Origin: Poriferisodalis sp965208925 | GTDB lineage: Bacteria > Actinomycetota > Acidimicrobiia > Acidimicrobiales > Poriferisodalaceae | Assembly (NCBI RefSeq): GCF_965208925.1 | Contig: NZ_OZ242364.1 | Location: 2,294,001-2,358,000, forward strand | Direction: 5' to 3' | Length of the DNA stretch: 64,000 nt | Shown here: piece by piece, positions 48,885-56,154 of the stretch | How the letters are laid out: every line of letters starts with the position of its first letter | Position numbering within the stretch: the first letter of the stretch is position 1 | Notes under the pieces: generated by a model | What the model was told of the DNA's origin: nothing | The model's input: only the letters and a program-made list of their open reading frames with translations | Databases searched by the model: none | Position numbers and translations under genes: made by a program

Positions 48885-50849
48885 GTGCTGCTCGTGCTGT
48901 GCGATGACGCCCTGGATCCAGCGACTCGCGACTGGGTGCGCGATGCGATGCGGGCTGGTCTGTCTGCGGTTGCGGGCCAGATCTGGTTCGCCGCCGACGT
49001 GGTGTCGATGCCGCGCCCGGACGAGGGCGGGGAGCCGTACGTGGTGTGGTTGACCAGCGACGTCGAGTCCGATGCCATCGCTGCCGCGACGGCCGCGTCC
49101 AGCGAGGTGGTGCTGCTGCTCGGCGTGACCGCAGCTCGTGCCGCCACCCGTCCAGCCGGCAGCCCTCACGCCGCCCATGCATGGCACGCCGCGGTGTCGC
49201 GCGGGGTGCCACGCACCGCAGTGTGGCTGCCGGGCGCAGACGGCGGGCGCGGAGATCCCACCGGCGAATTGTCCGCTGCGCTGGATGCGAACCGGGTGGT
49301 GCGCATCAAGCGGGTCGGAACCCGCGGCGCGTACCGGCAGCTTCACCGGTTGGGGCGCTCGCTGGCGTCATCGGCATGCGCCCCGCAGCGACTCGACCGT
49401 ACCGACGGTGCGGTGCGGCGCCGCACCGCTGCGCGCGCCGCCACCGACGCGCTCTCCGAGCTGCTGGACGAGCCTGACATCGAGGAGTTTCAGATACGAG
49501 GCGGGGAGTCGATGCTCGTGCAGTATGCGGACGGCCGGGTGGAGAGACGGCCATCGCCGTTCGCTGCCGATGACGACCTCATCGAGGCAGTGCGATTTCT
49601 GGCGAGCTATTCCGGCGATCGACCCCAGCGCTTTGACGAGTTGGACCCCCGGCTGGACGTGCGGGTCGGCGACCGCTGGCGCCTTCACGCCGAGGCGTTC
49701 GTGACAAGCCCGCCCAACGTCGTGCTCCGCTCGAACATGGCGGGCCGGATGCGTCTCGACGATCTCGGCATCGCATCGAACGAGCTCGGCAGCGTGCTCA
49801 TCGAGGCCATTGCGGGCAGGGTGCGGGCCAACGTGGTGGTGGCGGCTGCGATGGGCGGCGGCAAGACCACGCTGTGCCAGGCGTTGCTCGCCGCAGTGCC
49901 CGACCACGAGCGCATCGACACCATCGAGGACACGCCAGAGCTGCGGCTGGCGGAGTACGGCATCCATCCCAACACCTACGAGCGGCTGACACGCGATGCC
50001 AATCAGGACGGCCACGGCCGTCATTCGATGGCCGATCACATACGCGATGCCAAGCGGGCAAATGCCGCCAAGCTGGTAGTGGGGGAGATTCGCGGCGAGG
50101 GCTGCGAGGCGCTGCTGGATGCGATGTCCTCGGGCTTGGACGGGTGCCTGGTCACGCTCCACTCGCAGCCCGGCAAGGGCGTCTTGGAGAAGCTGGTGGC
50201 GTACGCCTGCTCAGAAGGAGCGGAACCCGACTACGCGCGCCGTCAGATTGCAGCTGCAGTCGATCTCTGCGTTTGGATGGGCCGCAATGACGCCGGGGAG
50301 CGCATCGTCGCTGACGTGACCCAGCTCACTGGCATCGATGATCTCACCGGAGTCATCTCGACGACATGCTTGTGGGCGCTGCGGCCGGGCGACCGATGGG
50401 CTACCCCGGCCGGCCGACCTGCCGGCCGCATAGCGGAGGTGTATGCGTCCGCTGGCCTTCCCGAGGCCGGCGGCGACGCCGAACTGCCAACCGCGTATTC
50501 CCAGATCGTCGACGTCCCGGTGACTCCGGATCTCGCGGCATCCGAGCCCGCCGGAGCCGCATCGCCTCCGGCGGTTCGCGCATCCGACGAGGGATCCATG
50601 CCTGAGTCCGCCGCCACCGCCGTGCCGTCATCAGCCGTGCCTGTGGTGCAGGCACCTGCGCCGCAGAAGACCGCCGCGTCGACAGCCGTCCTTGCGCCGG
50701 TCACGCCGCAGGATGATGCGCCCGCATTCCAGCCGACGCGGCGCAGCGGTGCACAGCGTGGTGGCGTTCTGTGGGATCCGGGCCCGCTCGTGCCGATCGA
50801 CGATCCGCCGGCGTACGAACCGCTCGTTGGCGAGGACGGCGCGTGCTGA
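48885..50849 (+). CDS. CpaF/VirB11-like secretion ATPase with a novel N-terminal domain
   Basis: 654 residues. About 1-165 is an alpha/beta domain I do not recognise (starts MLLVLCDDALDPATRDWVR; includes VPRTAVWLPGADGG). 185-500 is the secretion ATPase: Walker A AAMGGGKTT (321-329 region), Asp box DTIEDTPELRL, Walker B VVGEIRG (398-403 region) and His box VTLHSQPG (H426). 500-654 is a Pro/Ala/Ser-rich disordered tail. It is much diverged from the CpaF at 1168-2700, so not a recent duplicate. GTG/ATG choice: ATG-like start with the TadB-like gene overlapping its end. The N-terminal domain may replace the missing TadZ; that is inference. Confidence 0.8.
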   Translation: MLLVLCDDALDPATRDWVRDAMRAGLSAVAGQIWFAADVVSMPRPDEGGEPYVVWLTSDVESDAIAAATAASSEVVLLLGVTAARAATRPAGSPHAAHAWHAAVSRGVPRTAVWLPGADGGRGDPTGELSAALDANRVVRIKRVGTRGAYRQLHRLGRSLASSACAPQRLDRTDGAVRRRTAARAATDALSELLDEPDIEEFQIRGGESMLVQYADGRVERRPSPFAADDDLIEAVRFLASYSGDRPQRFDELDPRLDVRVGDRWRLHAEAFVTSPPNVVLRSNMAGRMRLDDLGIASNELGSVLIEAIAGRVRANVVVAAAMGGGKTTLCQALLAAVPDHERIDTIEDTPELRLAEYGIHPNTYERLTRDANQDGHGRHSMADHIRDAKRANAAKLVVGEIRGEGCEALLDAMSSGLDGCLVTLHSQPGKGVLEKLVAYACSEGAEPDYARRQIAAAVDLCVWMGRNDAGERIVADVTQLTGIDDLTGVISTTCLWALRPGDRWATPAGRPAGRIAEVYASAGLPEAGGDAELPTAYSQIVDVPVTPDLAASEPAGAASPPAVRASDEGSMPESAATAVPSSAVPVVQAPAPQKTAASTAVLAPVTPQDDAPAFQPTRRSGAQRGGVLWDPGPLVPIDDPPAYEPLVGEDGAC

Positions 50850-51616
50850 GGCTCGCGGCGCTCGGGGCGGCCGGCTGCGCTGCGGCGCTGTGGTTGGTGC
50901 TCGCGGGTGCTGCCCCCGAGCGCCGCCGAGACGGCAGCCCGACGCGCTGGCCGTGGGCGATAAGCGGCACAGCGGCCTTCGTCGCCGGACTGGCGTTCGG
51001 ACCCGCCGCCGCCGGCCTAGCGGGTGCAGTCGTCGGCATCTGTGCCTGGTGCGCGGCGGCCATCGTCCGCAGTCGCCGCCGCGTCGCCGCGGCGGAATCG
51101 GTGGCGCAGTTCGCGTCGATCCTGTCCAATCAAGCGCAGGTCTCGCGCACCGTGGTCGATGCGCTCGAGACTGCGGCGCCACTCGCTACCGGCCCCATTG
51201 CCGACACGGCCGCCCGGTTCGTCAATGAATGCCGCAGCGCGGGCGTGGATGCCGCCGCGCAGCAGTTCGCGGCGGGCACCGAGGGTGCTGTCGCAGCATG
51301 GCTGGCCGACGCTGTTGCTGTTGCCGCGTCGAGCGGCGGCGAATGGGTGCCCATCTTGGGTGTGCTCGAGTCCGAAGCAGCCGAGGACGCAGCCACCGCG
51401 CGCCATTTCCACCGTCACGTCGCGGCGAACCTGCCCCAGCTCGGCCTGTCGGCCGTACTGGGCTCGGCGGTCGCCCTCGGCAGCGCCCTGGTGAGTCCCG
51501 ATGCCTGGGCGTGGCTGATCGGGCCTCAAGGCCAACGGGTCGGCCTCGCGGCCATCACCATCGCGGCAGCGATCTGCGCCCGCCCGCTGGCCTCGGCCTG
51601 GGAGCTGACCCGGTGA
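50843..51616 (+). CDS. TadB-like platform membrane protein (second locus)
   Basis: 257 residues: two N-terminal TM segments (LRLAALGAAGCAAALWLVLAG; GTAAFVAGLAFGPAAAGLAGAVVGICAWC), a helical cytoplasmic part with GspF-type features (FASILSNQAQVSRTVVDALETAA; WVPILGVLESEAAEDAATARHFH), and two C-terminal TM helices. The GTG start overlaps the ATPase stop by 7 bases; an upstream start in this frame would lie inside the ATPase tail. The stop overlaps the tadC-like start. Confidence 0.75.
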   Translation: MLRLAALGAAGCAAALWLVLAGAAPERRRDGSPTRWPWAISGTAAFVAGLAFGPAAAGLAGAVVGICAWCAAAIVRSRRRVAAAESVAQFASILSNQAQVSRTVVDALETAAPLATGPIADTAARFVNECRSAGVDAAAQQFAAGTEGAVAAWLADAVAVAASSGGEWVPILGVLESEAAEDAATARHFHRHVAANLPQLGLSAVLGSAVALGSALVSPDAWAWLIGPQGQRVGLAAITIAAAICARPLASAWELTR

Positions 51617-52380
51617 GCGTGGTTCCGCCGTCGCTGGGGGTGCTCGTGTTCTGGATCCTCGTGGGGATGGGCGCCGTCGCGGCGGTGGGATTGGCTGCGG
51701 GCAGCGAGCGGCGTCGCCGCAACCGTCGGCGACTGGCCGCGCTGGGCTGGACCACGCCACGATTGGCCGTGCTGGCGACGGTGGTCGCCGTGAGCGCTGT
51801 CGGCATCGCCTTCGTTGCCAGCAGCCGATTCTCCGCGGAGGCCGCTGCGTCGCCCGCGCTGGCGTTGGCATGGTCGTTGCTGGCAGCGGTTGCGGTCGCC
51901 TGGGCGGTACCTGGGCTGGTGGCAAGCTCGGCGTTGTCGGGCAATCGTCGTCGGCTGGATGGTGCCGTGCTGCTGTGGCTTCGCCGCATCCGGCTGTTCG
52001 TGGCGGCAGGGCACCCGATCAGCGTCGCTGTGCTCGACGCAGCCGAGCGCGTCAGCGATCCAGCGTTCGCGCCGGCGGCGGGTGCCGTCAACGCGGCGGT
52101 GCTTGGCGGACGTGACCCGCTGTCGGCTGTCGCGGCGCAGCTGGCCGACTCGCCGACCGCATCGCTGCTGCGCACGGTGGACGCTGCCGAGCGCTCGGGC
52201 GCGGCGGCATCGCAACTGCTGGACCGCGTGCTGGACCGTGTCGTGCGAGCCATGGACGACCGCCGCCGCGAGTCCATCGACCGCCTCGGCCGCTCGGTCG
52301 GCGCCTCCGCCTCGCTGCTCGCCGTAGTGGCGTCCGCCGTGGTCATGGTGACCATCGTCATGACCCTGCCCTCGGTGTGA
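51613..52380 (+). CDS. TadC-like platform membrane protein (second locus)
   Basis: 255 residues: N-terminal TM, basic loop (ERRRRNRRRLAALGW), two central TM helices, then the TadC-type GspF core (LLWLRRIRLFVAAGHPISVAVLDAAERV; LLRTVDAAERSGAAASQLLDRVLDRVVRAMDDRRRESIDR) and a final TM (SLLAVVASAVVMVTIVMTLP). GTG overlaps the TadB-like stop. The usual TadB-TadC pairing is kept. Confidence 0.78.
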   Translation: MSVVPPSLGVLVFWILVGMGAVAAVGLAAGSERRRRNRRRLAALGWTTPRLAVLATVVAVSAVGIAFVASSRFSAEAAASPALALAWSLLAAVAVAWAVPGLVASSALSGNRRRLDGAVLLWLRRIRLFVAAGHPISVAVLDAAERVSDPAFAPAAGAVNAAVLGGRDPLSAVAAQLADSPTASLLRTVDAAERSGAAASQLLDRVLDRVVRAMDDRRRESIDRLGRSVGASASLLAVVASAVVMVTIVMTLPSV

Positions 52381-52459
52381 GGCAGCCGATGAGCGCCGCA
52401 TGCGAGACCCCCAACGCCCCGAACCCGACCGCCCGCAGGAGCGGGCAAGGAGCAGAAAC

Positions 52460-52666
52460 ATGGATTCACCCGTCACCAAGCTGATCTTCATCGCCGCCGC
52501 CGTCGCCGCTTCGATTCTGGTGGTGACAGTGATGTGGACCACTCTCGGCAACAACGCTCCCCAAGCTCACGACAGCAGCGTCGACAAGTCCAAGATCACA
52601 ACTTCGGAGCTGTGTGCCGCGGTCGGTGGTAGCTGGGACGACAGCAACACCCCGAAGTGCGGCTAG
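52460..52666 (+). CDS. 68-aa single-helix protein, candidate Flp-like pilin
   Basis: Short protein with an N-terminal Lys just before a hydrophobic helix (KLIFIAAAVAASILVVTVMWTTLG), then a small polar domain closed by two Cys (LCAAVGGSWDDSNTPKC). Size, the helix at the N-terminus and position right after tadC fit a small class III/Flp-type pilin, but the canonical Gly-x5-Glu-Tyr processing motif is not evident. AAGGAGCAG ribosome site before ATG 52460. Alternative: a small membrane accessory protein. Confidence 0.55.
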   Translation: MDSPVTKLIFIAAAVAASILVVTVMWTTLGNNAPQAHDSSVDKSKITTSELCAAVGGSWDDSNTPKCG

Positions 52667-52753
52667 CTAGCTGTGAGACCGAGCTGGCTCGTGTCAGCCA
52701 CTGCCGTGCCGATCTGCGCCCATTGAGCGCATCGACAGAGGTCTGCATCCTCG

Positions 52754-53170
52754 ATGGACAGCTCGCTCTCGATATTGCGGCTGTTCAGCGTGCTGGCGGT
52801 GTTCATGGCGCTGGTGATCTCGCTGTTCGTTCACCAGGTGGGCGCTGCCGCGGCGCAGGGCGCTGCCGACGCCGCGGCCATTGCCGTCACCGACCTGGTG
52901 CCGCCCGGCTGGGATTGCACGGAGGCGAACCTCCCAGCCGGCGCGGGGGCCATCGCAGCGAGAGCAGCCGTGGACCGCACCGCGCAGCTTGCCGCCGTCC
53001 AGCCCACGGCTGTCGAGCTGCGTGCCGACGGCACCTGCTCGGTGATCGTCGCGGTGCGCGTCGAATCCGCGGGCTGGCTCGGGTCGACCGGCGCGCTCGG
53101 TGTTGCCTGCCGCCGTCCGCCGTCGGCCGAGGGAGCGGCGCTGCGAGCGCCGGTGGCACCACCGTGCTGA
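52754..53170 (+). CDS. TadE/TadG-like pseudopilin 1
   Basis: 138 residues: N-terminal hydrophobic helix (LRLFSVLAVFMALVISLFVHQV) followed by AAAAQGAADAAAIAVTD, the Ala-rich ADxAALA-like stretch typical of TadE/G proteins, then a small beta-rich domain with two Cys. No conserved Glu of classical TadE is certain. Lies 87 bases after the pilin-like gene. No clear ribosome site. Confidence 0.6.
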   Translation: MDSSLSILRLFSVLAVFMALVISLFVHQVGAAAAQGAADAAAIAVTDLVPPGWDCTEANLPAGAGAIAARAAVDRTAQLAAVQPTAVELRADGTCSVIVAVRVESAGWLGSTGALGVACRRPPSAEGAALRAPVAPPC

Positions 53171-53263
53171 GCGACGAGGCGGTTCCGTCTCGGAGCCAGG
53201 CACATGGGCCGCGACGCATCGCGGTACATTCAGGTGGGGTGTTCGGGTGGGGAAGACCGGCGC

Positions 53264-53686
53264 ATGGATGAGAGCGTCGGGATGCTGAGCGTGGCGACCT
53301 TGCTGGTGTTCGGCATCTGGCTGGTCGACTATTCGGGCGACGCCACTCGCGCCACTGCCAGCGTCCGCGCTGCGGGCGTAGAGGCTGTCCAGTACGCCGC
53401 CAGCGCACTCGCGTCACCACCGCCTGGCATCACCGACGCTGCGCTGGACGGCCATGCAGCAGGCATCGCCGGACGCATCGTCGGTGCCGCTGCCATCTCC
53501 GACTGCGACACCACCGACGCTCGCTACGGCGTCTCGGCGTCGGTGCATCGCCTGCCGGGCCGTACCGAGCCGGTGGCAGTCAGCGTCGACGTGGTGTGCC
53601 CGCTGGCGGTCTCGCCGTTGTTCGCAGAAACCGTCCGTTTCCGAGCGGCCGTTCCAGTGCCAGAGCAGCCAGCTGCGGGATCATGA
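53264..53686 (+). CDS. TadE-like pseudopilin 2
   Basis: 140 residues: MDESVGMLSVATLLVFGIWL gives a TadE-like acidic start and helix, then DYSGDATRATASVRAAGVEAV and a beta-rich part with Cys (ISDCDTTDARYGVSASV, VDVVCPLAVSPLF). ATG 53264 is chosen because GGGGAAG precedes it and the helix is then N-terminal; an in-frame ATG 60 bases upstream adds a Cys-containing, polar leader. The stop overlaps the next gene (ATGA). Confidence 0.6.
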   Translation: MDESVGMLSVATLLVFGIWLVDYSGDATRATASVRAAGVEAVQYAASALASPPPGITDAALDGHAAGIAGRIVGAAAISDCDTTDARYGVSASVHRLPGRTEPVAVSVDVVCPLAVSPLFAETVRFRAAVPVPEQPAAGS

Positions 53687-54072
53687 GCACACCGCTCGTT
53701 GCGCTGGCGCTGGCTGCGATGTGCGCGCTGTTCAGCGCAGCCGCAGCTGACACTGCCCAAGCCATTGGTCTGCGCAATCACGCCGCGAACGAGGCCCGCC
53801 GGGTCGCCACCAGCACGCTCGACTCATGCGCAGCCGCCGGCAGCAGTTCCCGGCGCTGCACGCTTCCGCCGGGCTGCGCCGCGCCGGCCTGCGCCGTGTG
53901 CCGTCGCGGCGATGCCGTCCAAGCCGACGTATCGCTGGACTGGTCTCCCGTGCTGCTTCAGGGCCTCGCCCCAGCACACGGTCGCCACGCGCTCAGCCTC
54001 GAAGCGCTCGACGTCGCCGATCTGGCCGGAGCAATCCTCCCCACTTGCCCGGCCTCGAACTCTGCGCAGTGA
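53683..54072 (+). CDS. TadE/G-like pseudopilin 3
   Basis: 129 residues: N-terminal helix (PLVALALAAMCALFSAAAADTAQAIGLRNHAANEARRVA) resembling the TadE/G helix without an intact acidic position, then a Cys-rich segment (SCAAAGSSSRRCTLPPGCAAPACAVCRRGDAV) with six closely spaced Cys, more than the other two. ATG inside the preceding stop. Last gene of the pilus-type operon. Confidence 0.55.
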   Translation: MSTPLVALALAAMCALFSAAAADTAQAIGLRNHAANEARRVATSTLDSCAAAGSSSRRCTLPPGCAAPACAVCRRGDAVQADVSLDWSPVLLQGLAPAHGRHALSLEALDVADLAGAILPTCPASNSAQ

Positions 54073-54116
54073 GGCCGTGACCCCATCCATCGCGCCGAGC
54101 GCGCTCAAGCACGGCG

Positions 54117-54122
54117 TAGGTT
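54117..54122 (+). promoter_or_regulatory. Putative -10 (TAGGTT) for the small HTH gene
   Basis: TAGGTT ends 6 bases before the ATG of the next gene with no ribosome site. Confidence 0.45.
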
Positions 54123-54128
54123 GCTGAG

Positions 54129-54443
54129 ATGAGCACAGCTCGCCGTTCGGTCGAGGAAACCCTCTCGCAGGCAGATGAGCTGGCGGCTTGGTTCGAGGGC
54201 ATCGATCCCTCCGAGTTAGAGGAGGTTCCGGTCGCCGAGTACCTGCTCGAGCGCGCCGCGCGGACCCGAGCATTATGCGAACGTGAAATCGCCGACGCAG
54301 TCGGGAGGGCGCGCGCTGACGGTGCCACTTGGCACCGGATCGGGGAGATTCTCGGCTTGGACGAGCGGGAAGCATGCGAGGAGTACGGTTCCGGCGAAGC
54401 CCAGCAGGCAGAGGCGGGCGCGGCCGCAGGCCAGCGACCCTGA
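54129..54443 (+). CDS. Small HTH-like protein of unknown function
   Basis: 104 residues, helical. The segment ADAVGRARADGATWHRIGEILGLDEREACEEYG (given as its key text: GATWHRIGEILGLDEREA) is the GA-(T/S)W-xxIG-xxLG helix-turn-helix pattern common in small actinobacterial DNA-binding proteins. An acidic N-terminus and Ala/Gln tail surround it. It stands alone between the Tad-like operon and the pyr leader and may regulate either; inference only. Confidence 0.55.
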   Translation: MSTARRSVEETLSQADELAAWFEGIDPSELEEVPVAEYLLERAARTRALCEREIADAVGRARADGATWHRIGEILGLDEREACEEYGSGEAQQAEAGAAAGQRP

Positions 54444-54492
54444 GCGGCTCGTCGACCACGAAAAAGCGCGCCGCCCGGTGAGGCCTCCGCGC

Positions 54493-54498
54493 TAGGGT
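54493..54498 (+). promoter_or_regulatory. Putative -10 (TAGGGT) of the pyr operon
   Basis: TAGGGT in GCTAGGGTGC would start a leader about 50-55 bases long that begins just upstream of the PyrR-binding element. No convincing -35. Confidence 0.4.
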
Positions 54499-54517
54499 GC
54501 GGTTCTGACCGTGAAGC

Positions 54518-54541
54518 GGGTCCGGTGAGGCTCGTACGGAC
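54518..54541 (+). promoter_or_regulatory. PyrR-binding RNA element in the pyr leader
   Basis: GGGTCCGGTGAGGCT matches the conserved PyrR-binding core (RUCCNGNGAGGYU). GTCCG (54520-54524) pairs with CGGAC (54537-54541) to close a loop holding GTGAGGCT. The pyrR Shine-Dalgarno AGGAAGGA follows at 54542-54549, and GGTCC can also pair with GGACC at 54547-54551, so PyrR-UMP binding could occlude the ribosome site, as proposed for mycobacterial pyr leaders. Confidence 0.7.
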
Positions 54542-54556
54542 AGGAAGGACCTGCGC

Positions 54557-55123
54557 GTGGCAGACCGCGAGCGACGCATGACGCCCCCGTATGGGGGCGT
54601 TTTCGTTGCCCGGACCACCATTCTCGATTCCAGCGGGGTCCATCGGGCGCTCACCCGCATCGGCCACGAGATCATCGAGCGCAACCAGGGCCTCGACAAC
54701 GTCGTGGTGGTGGGCCTGCAGACCGGCGGCGTTCAGATCGCGCTGCGCATCGTGCGACTGCTGTTCGAGATCGACGGCACCGATGTGCCCTTCGGCACGC
54801 TCGATGTGGTCATGCACCGCGACGACATCGGCCTGCGCCCGGTCATGGCCGAGGCCGTCACCGACATCCCCTTCGACCTCGACGGCATGACCGTCGTGCT
54901 GGTCGACGACGTGCTGTTCACCGGCCGCACCATCCGCGCTGCGCTCGATGCCCTCAACGACTTCGGGCGGCCGCGAGCCGTGCAGCTCGCCGTGGTGATC
55001 GACCGCGGCCACCGCGAGCTGCCGATCCGCCCCGACTTCGTCGGCAAGAACCTGCCCACCAGCCGCGAGGAGATGGTGGACGTCACGCTCGAGGGCGTGC
55101 TGCTGGGGGAGATGCGCAAGTGA
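54557..55123 (+). CDS. pyrR: Pyrimidine operon regulator / uracil phosphoribosyltransferase PyrR
   Basis: RNA-binding attenuator with a PRTase fold. 188 aa: LTRIGHEIIERNQGLDNVVVVGLQTGGVQIALRI, DVVMHRDDIGLRP, PRPP loop VVLVDDVLFTGRTIRAAL, and VIDRGHRELPIRPDFVGKNLPTS. GTG 54557 has AGGAAGGA 7 bases upstream; ATG 54578 is in frame but sits at the foot of a terminator-like hairpin. Using GTG, codons 9-16 are the hairpin itself, an unusual N-terminal extension (MTPPYGGVFVART). First gene of the pyr operon; overlaps pyrB (GTGA). Confidence 0.93.
   Translation: MADRERRMTPPYGGVFVARTTILDSSGVHRALTRIGHEIIERNQGLDNVVVVGLQTGGVQIALRIVRLLFEIDGTDVPFGTLDVVMHRDDIGLRPVMAEAVTDIPFDLDGMTVVLVDDVLFTGRTIRAALDALNDFGRPRAVQLAVVIDRGHRELPIRPDFVGKNLPTSREEMVDVTLEGVLLGEMRK
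54581..54603 (+). terminator. Intrinsic-terminator-like hairpin inside the start of pyrR
   Basis: ACGCCCCC-GTAT-GGGGGCGT, a perfect 8-bp stem with a 4-base loop, is followed by TTTCGTT, giving a TTTT run. It lies 24 bases into the pyrR reading frame. It could end transcription when ribosomes are kept off by PyrR, coupling translational and transcriptional control. Confidence 0.55.
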
Positions 55124-56154
55124 GCGGGCACCTGCTGACGCTGGAGGAGCTCGGCACCGAGGGAATCTCTGAGCTCTTGGCGCTCACGGACCGTTTCGTG
55201 GAGGTCGGCCAGCGACCGATCCCCAGGGTGCCTGCCCTGCGCGGGCGCACCGTGGCCACGCTGTTCTTCGAGGAATCCACCCGCACCCGGCTCGCCTTCG
55301 AGACCGCCGCGAAACGGCTCTCGGCTGATGTGCTGACATTCTCGGCGTCGTCTTCGTCGCTCGCCAAGGGCGAATCGCTGCGCGACACCGTCGAGACCAT
55401 CGAGGCGATGGGCGTCGACGCGATGGTGGTGCGCCATCGCAGTTCGGGCGTTCCCGCCCAGGTTGCCCGCTGGGTGGGAGACGGGGTCAGCGTGCTGAAC
55501 GGCGGCGACGGCTGGCACGCCCACCCCACCCAGGGCCTCCAGGATGCCTACACCCTCTGGCGCCACTTCTGCCCGATGCCCGATGAGCCGCCGGGCACGG
55601 CCGCACCCGATGTGCCGACGCTGGCAGGCCGCCGGATCGGCATCGTCGGCGACATCGTCCACAGCCGCGTGGCACGCAGCGAGATCGAGGCGTACACCGC
55701 GTTGGGCGCCAGCATCGTGCTCGTCGCCCCGCCCACGCTGCTGCCGGCGCAACCCCGGGAGTGGATCGACGGCTGGCTGCCGCCTGACGACGCCAAGCGA
55801 GTCGAGATCACTCACCACCTCGACGATGTGCTCGACGAGCTCGACGTGGTCGGGCTGCTGCGCTGCCAGCGCGAGCGCATGATCGACGGGCTGATCGGCT
55901 CGATTCCCGAGTATGTCGCCCGCTACGGCCTCACCTTCGAGCGGGCGTATCGTCTCCGGCGAAGCGCGGTGGTCACCCACCCCGGACCCATGAACCGCGG
56001 CATTGAGATCGCCGGCGACACCGCCGAGGACCTCGCAGCCGACGGCCGCCTGCTCGTCACTCGCCAGGTCACCTACGGCGTGGCCGTCCGCATGGCAGCG
56101 CTGTTCTGGCTCGTGGGATCGGGCACCGCACTCGGAGCCGACGACCGTGACTGA
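55120..56154 (+). CDS. pyrB: Aspartate carbamoyltransferase catalytic subunit
   Basis: Makes carbamoyl-aspartate. 344 aa: carbamoyl-phosphate motif FFEESTRTRLAFETAAKRLSAD, SSSLAKGESLRDTVET, HRSSGVPAQVA, NGGDGWHAHPTQGLQDAYTLW, DIVHSRVARS, and the end VVTHPGPMNRGIEIAGD. All active-site groups are present. Length is about 30 residues above the commonest class through loop insertions near 145-165. It overlaps the pyrC-like gene by 8 bases, consistent with co-assembly of the two products. Confidence 0.95.
   Translation: MSGHLLTLEELGTEGISELLALTDRFVEVGQRPIPRVPALRGRTVATLFFEESTRTRLAFETAAKRLSADVLTFSASSSSLAKGESLRDTVETIEAMGVDAMVVRHRSSGVPAQVARWVGDGVSVLNGGDGWHAHPTQGLQDAYTLWRHFCPMPDEPPGTAAPDVPTLAGRRIGIVGDIVHSRVARSEIEAYTALGASIVLVAPPTLLPAQPREWIDGWLPPDDAKRVEITHHLDDVLDELDVVGLLRCQRERMIDGLIGSIPEYVARYGLTFERAYRLRRSAVVTHPGPMNRGIEIAGDTAEDLAADGRLLVTRQVTYGVAVRMAALFWLVGSGTALGADDRD

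Noticed and set aside
54578..54580. ATG 54578 as the pyrR start
   Set aside because: It has no ribosome site and lies at the foot of the hairpin; GTG 54557 has a good Shine-Dalgarno 7 bases upstream. Kept only as an alternative.
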